Source of the DNA: Verrucomicrobiota bacterium
GTDB taxonomy: Bacteria > Verrucomicrobiota > Verrucomicrobiia > Opitutales > Opitutaceae
Reading direction: 5' to 3'
Length of the DNA stretch: 8,787 bases
Assembly (NCBI GenBank): GCA_030916665.1
Contig: JAUPWC010000489.1
Location: 1-8,787 of the forward strand
The notes below the pieces were generated by a model. That model had not been told where the DNA came from, made no database searches, and saw only the letters and a list, made by a program, of their open reading frames with translations. Positions within the stretch are counted from its first letter, which is position 1; the number at the start of each line of letters is the position of its first letter. Below, piece by piece: positions 6,329 through 8,787 of the stretch. The translations under genes and the position numbers were made by a program.

Positions 6329-6810
6329 GGGTTTCGTGAGGTTGATGAATTTGAAGACAGGTCTTGGCTGGGCGCAGGGAACGGCGAACGGAACGTGAAG
6401 GCTTCGGCGGTTTCGCCGCGCTCGTGCAGGAGCTGCAGGCGGGCCTTGGCATCGTCGAGCGTGGGGAGCGTGCCGGCGGGAATCCACCACAGCGCGAGAT
6501 GCGGCGTCGCCATCGGCTCGAACCATTCGGCGCGGCGCGCGAAGAAGCGGCCGTGCATGGAGCGGAAGGCGTAGTCCTTCAGCGCCGCCACATCCCGCCA
6601 CACCGACAGGTTCACGATCATCCGCGGATCAGGAAACGCGCGGACGGACGTCGCGTTGCCGTTCTCCTCCTTGAACCGCCAGACAAAGCCCTGGCTCGCC
6701 TCGGCGAGGGCATTCATCTCCGCGATGGCGTTCGTGAAGTCGCGCATGACTTCGCTGTCGAGCGGCGCCCGGGCGAGGGCAATATTGATCTGGGCGAGGT
6801 GATGGGACAT
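6319..6810 (-). CDS. DUF3291 domain protein
   Basis: This encodes 163 residues, cytoplasmic, with no signal peptide. The family hallmarks run in order: HLAQINIALARAPLDS (4-19), GFVWRFKEENGNATSVRAF (41-59), MIVNLSVWRDVAALKDYAF (64-82), RRAEWFEPMATPHLALWWIP (92-111) and LDDAKARLQLLHERG (118-132), ending with EAFTFRSPFP. DUF3291 proteins are small alpha/beta-barrel-like proteins of unknown function. The ATG at 6810 is 7 bp after the SGNH gene's TAG, so the two are probably one transcript. Its leader CCGACCC is identical to that of the SGNH gene. The last residues (about 148-163, Ser/Asn-rich) look like read-through into spacer, and the stop codon TGA lies inside palindromic repeat copy 1. The natural end may therefore have been replaced when the repeat arrived. 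Confidence 0.86.
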   Translation of the reverse strand: MSHHLAQINIALARAPLDSEVMRDFTNAIAEMNALAEASQGFVWRFKEENGNATSVRAFPDPRMIVNLSVWRDVAALKDYAFRSMHGRFFARRAEWFEPMATPHLALWWIPAGTLPTLDDAKARLQLLHERGETAEAFTFRSPFPAPSQDLSSNSSTSRNPSS

Positions 6811-6817
6811 GGGTCGG

Positions 6818-8542
6818 CTATTCAGTTTCAGCTTTCTGCAGGTTGGGATAGCGGGGCTCGAGGGCGCGGGCCTTGGCGAAGGCGGTTTCGGCCTCGGCGG
6901 TGTGGCCGAGCGCGTGGTGGGCCCAGCCGAGGGCGACGAGGGTGTCCACGTCGTCGTCGATCCAGGCGGCGGCGCGTTGGAGGAGCGGCAGGGCTTCGGC
7001 GGGCTGCTGGCGGGCGACGAGCATCGCGCCGGTGTTGCGGGCGAGCAGCCAGTCGTCGGGCGAGGCGGCGACGGCGAGGCGGCCGAGTTCGCGCAGGGCG
7101 TCGGTGGCGTCGGGCCGGGCGAGCAACGCCTGCGCGGCGTCGGCGCGCCGCTGCCACGCGGCGAGGCGCGCGGCATGGTCGCTCTGGCCGGTGAAGGGCG
7201 GCTTCGAGAAACGGTTCACCAGCTCCAGCGTGATCATGGCCTGCTCGTGCGTGTTGTAGCCGAGATGCCGGCCAACCAGATCGAGGGGGAGCGAGGCGGC
7301 GGCGGGCGCGGTCACAAGGCCGCGCGCCGCAAGGTCGGCCGCAACAGACGGCAGCAGCGCGAGTGCCGCCTCATGTGTGCCGCGCAGCGTGAGATGAACA
7401 TGTTCGTAGAGATATTCGTTCCCAAGGATGCCGTGCGGGCTCTTCGCTGCGAGCGCTGCCGCAAGGTCCACGACCTCAATCCCGCCAAAGTTCGTATTAC
7501 GAACTTTGGGTTTGGCTGTTTCCTCTGAGAAAGACGAAGGAAAGTTCGTAATACGAACTTTGCCCGGGAGGGCGCGGATGACTTGGTTGAGGCGCGAGTC
7601 GGTGCGGAAGCGCAGGGTGTCGAGGTCGAGGGCGCGCTGGAAGAGGTCGCGGGCTTCGTCGTCGCGGCCGGCGTCGAGGGCGAGCTTGGCCTGCTGATAG
7701 ACGCGCTCGGCTTCGCCGTCGGCGGAAAGGAAGGGGGCGAAGTCGCGCTGGTTGGTGGCGACGGTGCAGAGGAGGGTCTTGGCGCCCACGGCTTGACCCG
7801 AATCGATGATGATGGCGCGGAGGTTGGCCTGGAAATGCGCACGCACGGTGTCGAGGCGCGGGTCGTCGGCGCGGATCTGCTGCTGCAGGAACATCTCCAT
7901 GCCGCCCCAGCCCGCGGGAGCGTCGCTCCGGCGGCCGAGGCGGGCGGCGAGCTGGGCGAGGCGGGTGCCCTTGAGCCAGACGAACGCGCGCACGGCGGTT
8001 TCACTTTTCAGGAACGGCGTGAAGACGCCCGTGGGGCCGAAGGGGCCGATGACCTCGTTGTGGCCTTCATAGACAATGAAGAGATCGGGCTCGAGCTGCG
8101 CGCAGTCGGCGGCGATGCCGCGCACGAGATGGGAGTTGATCGCGGTGACGGCGGCGTTGACGACCTCGAAGCGGACCGTCGGGTAAGCCGCGCGCAGCTG
8201 CACCTCAAGCACGCGGGCGAGCGAGAAGGCCGGCTCGGGATCGCCCATGGCGGCGGAGCTGCCGAGGATGAAGATGCGATATGTGCCGGGCGCCTTCTTC
8301 AGCGGCAGCCGCACGGGCTGCGGGCGGCGCACGAGGGCTTCGCCGAAGAACGGGGCGGTGAAGTTGCGGTTCTCGCGCCAGACGAGTTCGCCGTCGGCGG
8401 TTCTCGCCTTCCGGAAAAAATGCGGCGAGTGCCCGAAGCCGGCCAGGCGCAGCGCCAGTTCAACGCCGCACAGCAGCAACGCGGCGCTCGCGAGCGTGAA
8501 GAGCGCGAGGAGCAGGCGGCGGCGTCCGGGGGTGAGGGGCAT
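6818..8542 (-). CDS. Membrane-anchored SGNH/GDSL-like protein with TPR repeats
   Basis: This gives 574 residues from the ATG at 8542. Basic residues GRRR precede a membrane anchor at about 10-31 (LLLALFTLASAALLLCGVEL). An SGNH-like fold follows: block I with serine at YRIFILGSSAAMGDP (88-102), the conserved Asn in FIVYEGHNEVIGPFG (155-169), and the C-terminal His block YLYEHVHLTLRG (377-388), where Glu-x-x-His stands in for Asp-x-x-His. A TPR-like hairpin (about 278-310) is embedded before the last block. Two C-terminal TPRs cover about 498-528 and 532-566. A hydrolase or acyl-transfer role is possible but the substrate is unknown. The frame extends upstream to 8683, but that part is a pyrimidine-rich leader and unlikely coding. 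Residues 328-352 are encoded by the palindromic doublet described separately, an in-frame insert in an apparent loop. DUF3291 follows after 7 bp. Confidence 0.83.
   Translation of the reverse strand: MPLTPGRRRLLLALFTLASAALLLCGVELALRLAGFGHSPHFFRKARTADGELVWRENRNFTAPFFGEALVRRPQPVRLPLKKAPGTYRIFILGSSAAMGDPEPAFSLARVLEVQLRAAYPTVRFEVVNAAVTAINSHLVRGIAADCAQLEPDLFIVYEGHNEVIGPFGPTGVFTPFLKSETAVRAFVWLKGTRLAQLAARLGRRSDAPAGWGGMEMFLQQQIRADDPRLDTVRAHFQANLRAIIIDSGQAVGAKTLLCTVATNQRDFAPFLSADGEAERVYQQAKLALDAGRDDEARDLFQRALDLDTLRFRTDSRLNQVIRALPGKVRITNFPSSFSEETAKPKVRNTNFGGIEVVDLAAALAAKSPHGILGNEYLYEHVHLTLRGTHEAALALLPSVAADLAARGLVTAPAAASLPLDLVGRHLGYNTHEQAMITLELVNRFSKPPFTGQSDHAARLAAWQRRADAAQALLARPDATDALRELGRLAVAASPDDWLLARNTGAMLVARQQPAEALPLLQRAAAWIDDDVDTLVALGWAHHALGHTAEAETAFAKARALEPRYPNLQKAETE
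7485..7561. repeat. In-frame palindromic doublet inside the SGNH/TPR gene
   Basis: Two copies of the same near-perfect palindrome, AAAGTTCGTA, one central base, TACGAACTTT, lie at 7487-7507 (centre T) and 7541-7561 (centre A). The first extends to 25 bp with CC/GG outside (7485-7509). Their centres are 54 bp apart and 33 bp separate them. In the SGNH reading frame each is exactly seven codons: KVRITNF (residues 328-334) and KVRNTNF (346-352). The 75 bp from 7487 to 7561 contain about 29 G or C by hand count, far fewer than the flanks. The sequence facts are direct; calling it a mobile element is inference. Confidence 0.85.
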
Positions 8543-8694
8543 GGGTCGGAGCGAAGGCGGAGGGAAGAATTTAGAAGGAGGAAGGAAGGCGGGGAGCGGA
8601 AGAAGGAAATCGGTGACAAGGACGATCCGGAACGACCATGAACGGGCGCAACCCTCTGGGTTATTCGCTCCGCTGCCAATCAACTCTTCTGTTT
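8543..8694 (-). other. Pyrimidine-rich leader and probable promoter region of the SGNH gene
   Basis: Read toward the SGNH gene, the 80 bases before the ATG are nearly all C and T (CCTCCTTCTAAATTCTTCCC near the middle) and carry no Shine-Dalgarno. No convincing promoter hexamers were found in the remainder up to the palindromic repeat at 8695. No gene is seen here. Confidence 0.4.
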
Positions 8695-8787
8695 GTCATC
8701 CTGAGCTGCGCGAAGGATCCAAGCGGAGCAACGAAGCGGAGGTGGTTGGCGAAGCTTCCCTTGGATCCTTCGCACGGCTCAGGATGA
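8695..8787. repeat. Palindromic intergenic repeat, copy 2 (reaches window end)
   Basis: The left arm GTCATCCTGAGCTGCGCGAA...GGATCCAA starts at 8695. The right arm TTGGATCCTTCGCACGGCTC, then AGGATGA, runs to the last base, one base short of a full match to the left arm. The centre (about 40 bases) differs completely from copy 1, while the arms are nearly identical. It lies upstream of the SGNH gene. Confidence 0.82.

Noticed and set aside
6240..6452. Small ORFs across the palindromic repeat (VILSRAKDP, GSFARLRMTT)
   Set aside because: These peptides are translations of the repeat arms in both directions, not genes.
6819..7176. Extension of the DUF3291 frame upstream to 7176
   Set aside because: The upstream part is Pro/Arg/Ser-rich shadow of the SGNH gene. 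The DUF3291 family begins at the ATG at 6810.
7485..7561. CRISPR-like pattern: two repeats with a 33-bp spacer
   Set aside because: Only two units, nearly complete palindromes, inside a coding frame and without cas genes or a leader.

Overview
The window is GC-rich bacterial DNA with eight genes, most on the minus strand. The protein families, the near absence of Shine-Dalgarno sequences and the intergenic repeats fit a Verrucomicrobiota bacterium of the Opitutaceae type. That placement is inferred from style; there is no rRNA or marker gene to confirm it.

Layout, left to right. Positions 1-1254 (minus strand) hold a two-gene unit: a short membrane-tethered CheY-like receiver, then a DUF3667 zinc-ribbon membrane protein that runs off the left edge. 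Between this unit and the next lies a 78-bp palindromic repeat and a strong intrinsic terminator. Positions 1566-4319 (minus strand) hold an envelope-signalling operon: ECF sigma factor, zinc-finger anti-sigma factor with a C-terminal HEAT-like domain, and an exported DUF4097 protein. The last two overlap by ATGA, and the terminator follows the DUF4097 gene. Positions 4423-6151 (plus strand, divergent) hold two exported proteins: a Tat-type metallo-beta-lactamase-fold hydrolase and a CAP/SCP-domain protein. Positions 6319-8542 (minus strand) hold an SGNH/GDSL-like membrane-anchored TPR protein followed 7 bp later by a DUF3291 protein.

Repeats are the most striking part. Two copies of a palindromic element, with arms reading GTCATCCTGAGC...GAAGGATCC, sit at 6247-6328 and 8695 to the window end. 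The sigma/anti-sigma spacer is built of degenerate 7-base units. The spacer before the CAP gene has 9- and 10-base units. The SGNH gene carries, in frame, two near-identical 21-bp palindromes (7487-7507 and 7541-7561), each exactly seven codons (KVRNTNF, KVRITNF). They bound a 75-bp AT-richer insert that looks like a small mobile palindromic element spliced into a protein, comparable in principle to Rickettsia palindromic elements.

How the genes may work together (inference): the sigma/anti-sigma pair probably senses an envelope condition and controls its own operon, including the DUF4097 protein. Most products are predicted to be membrane-bound or exported. No tRNA, rRNA, CRISPR array, phage or transposase gene is visible.
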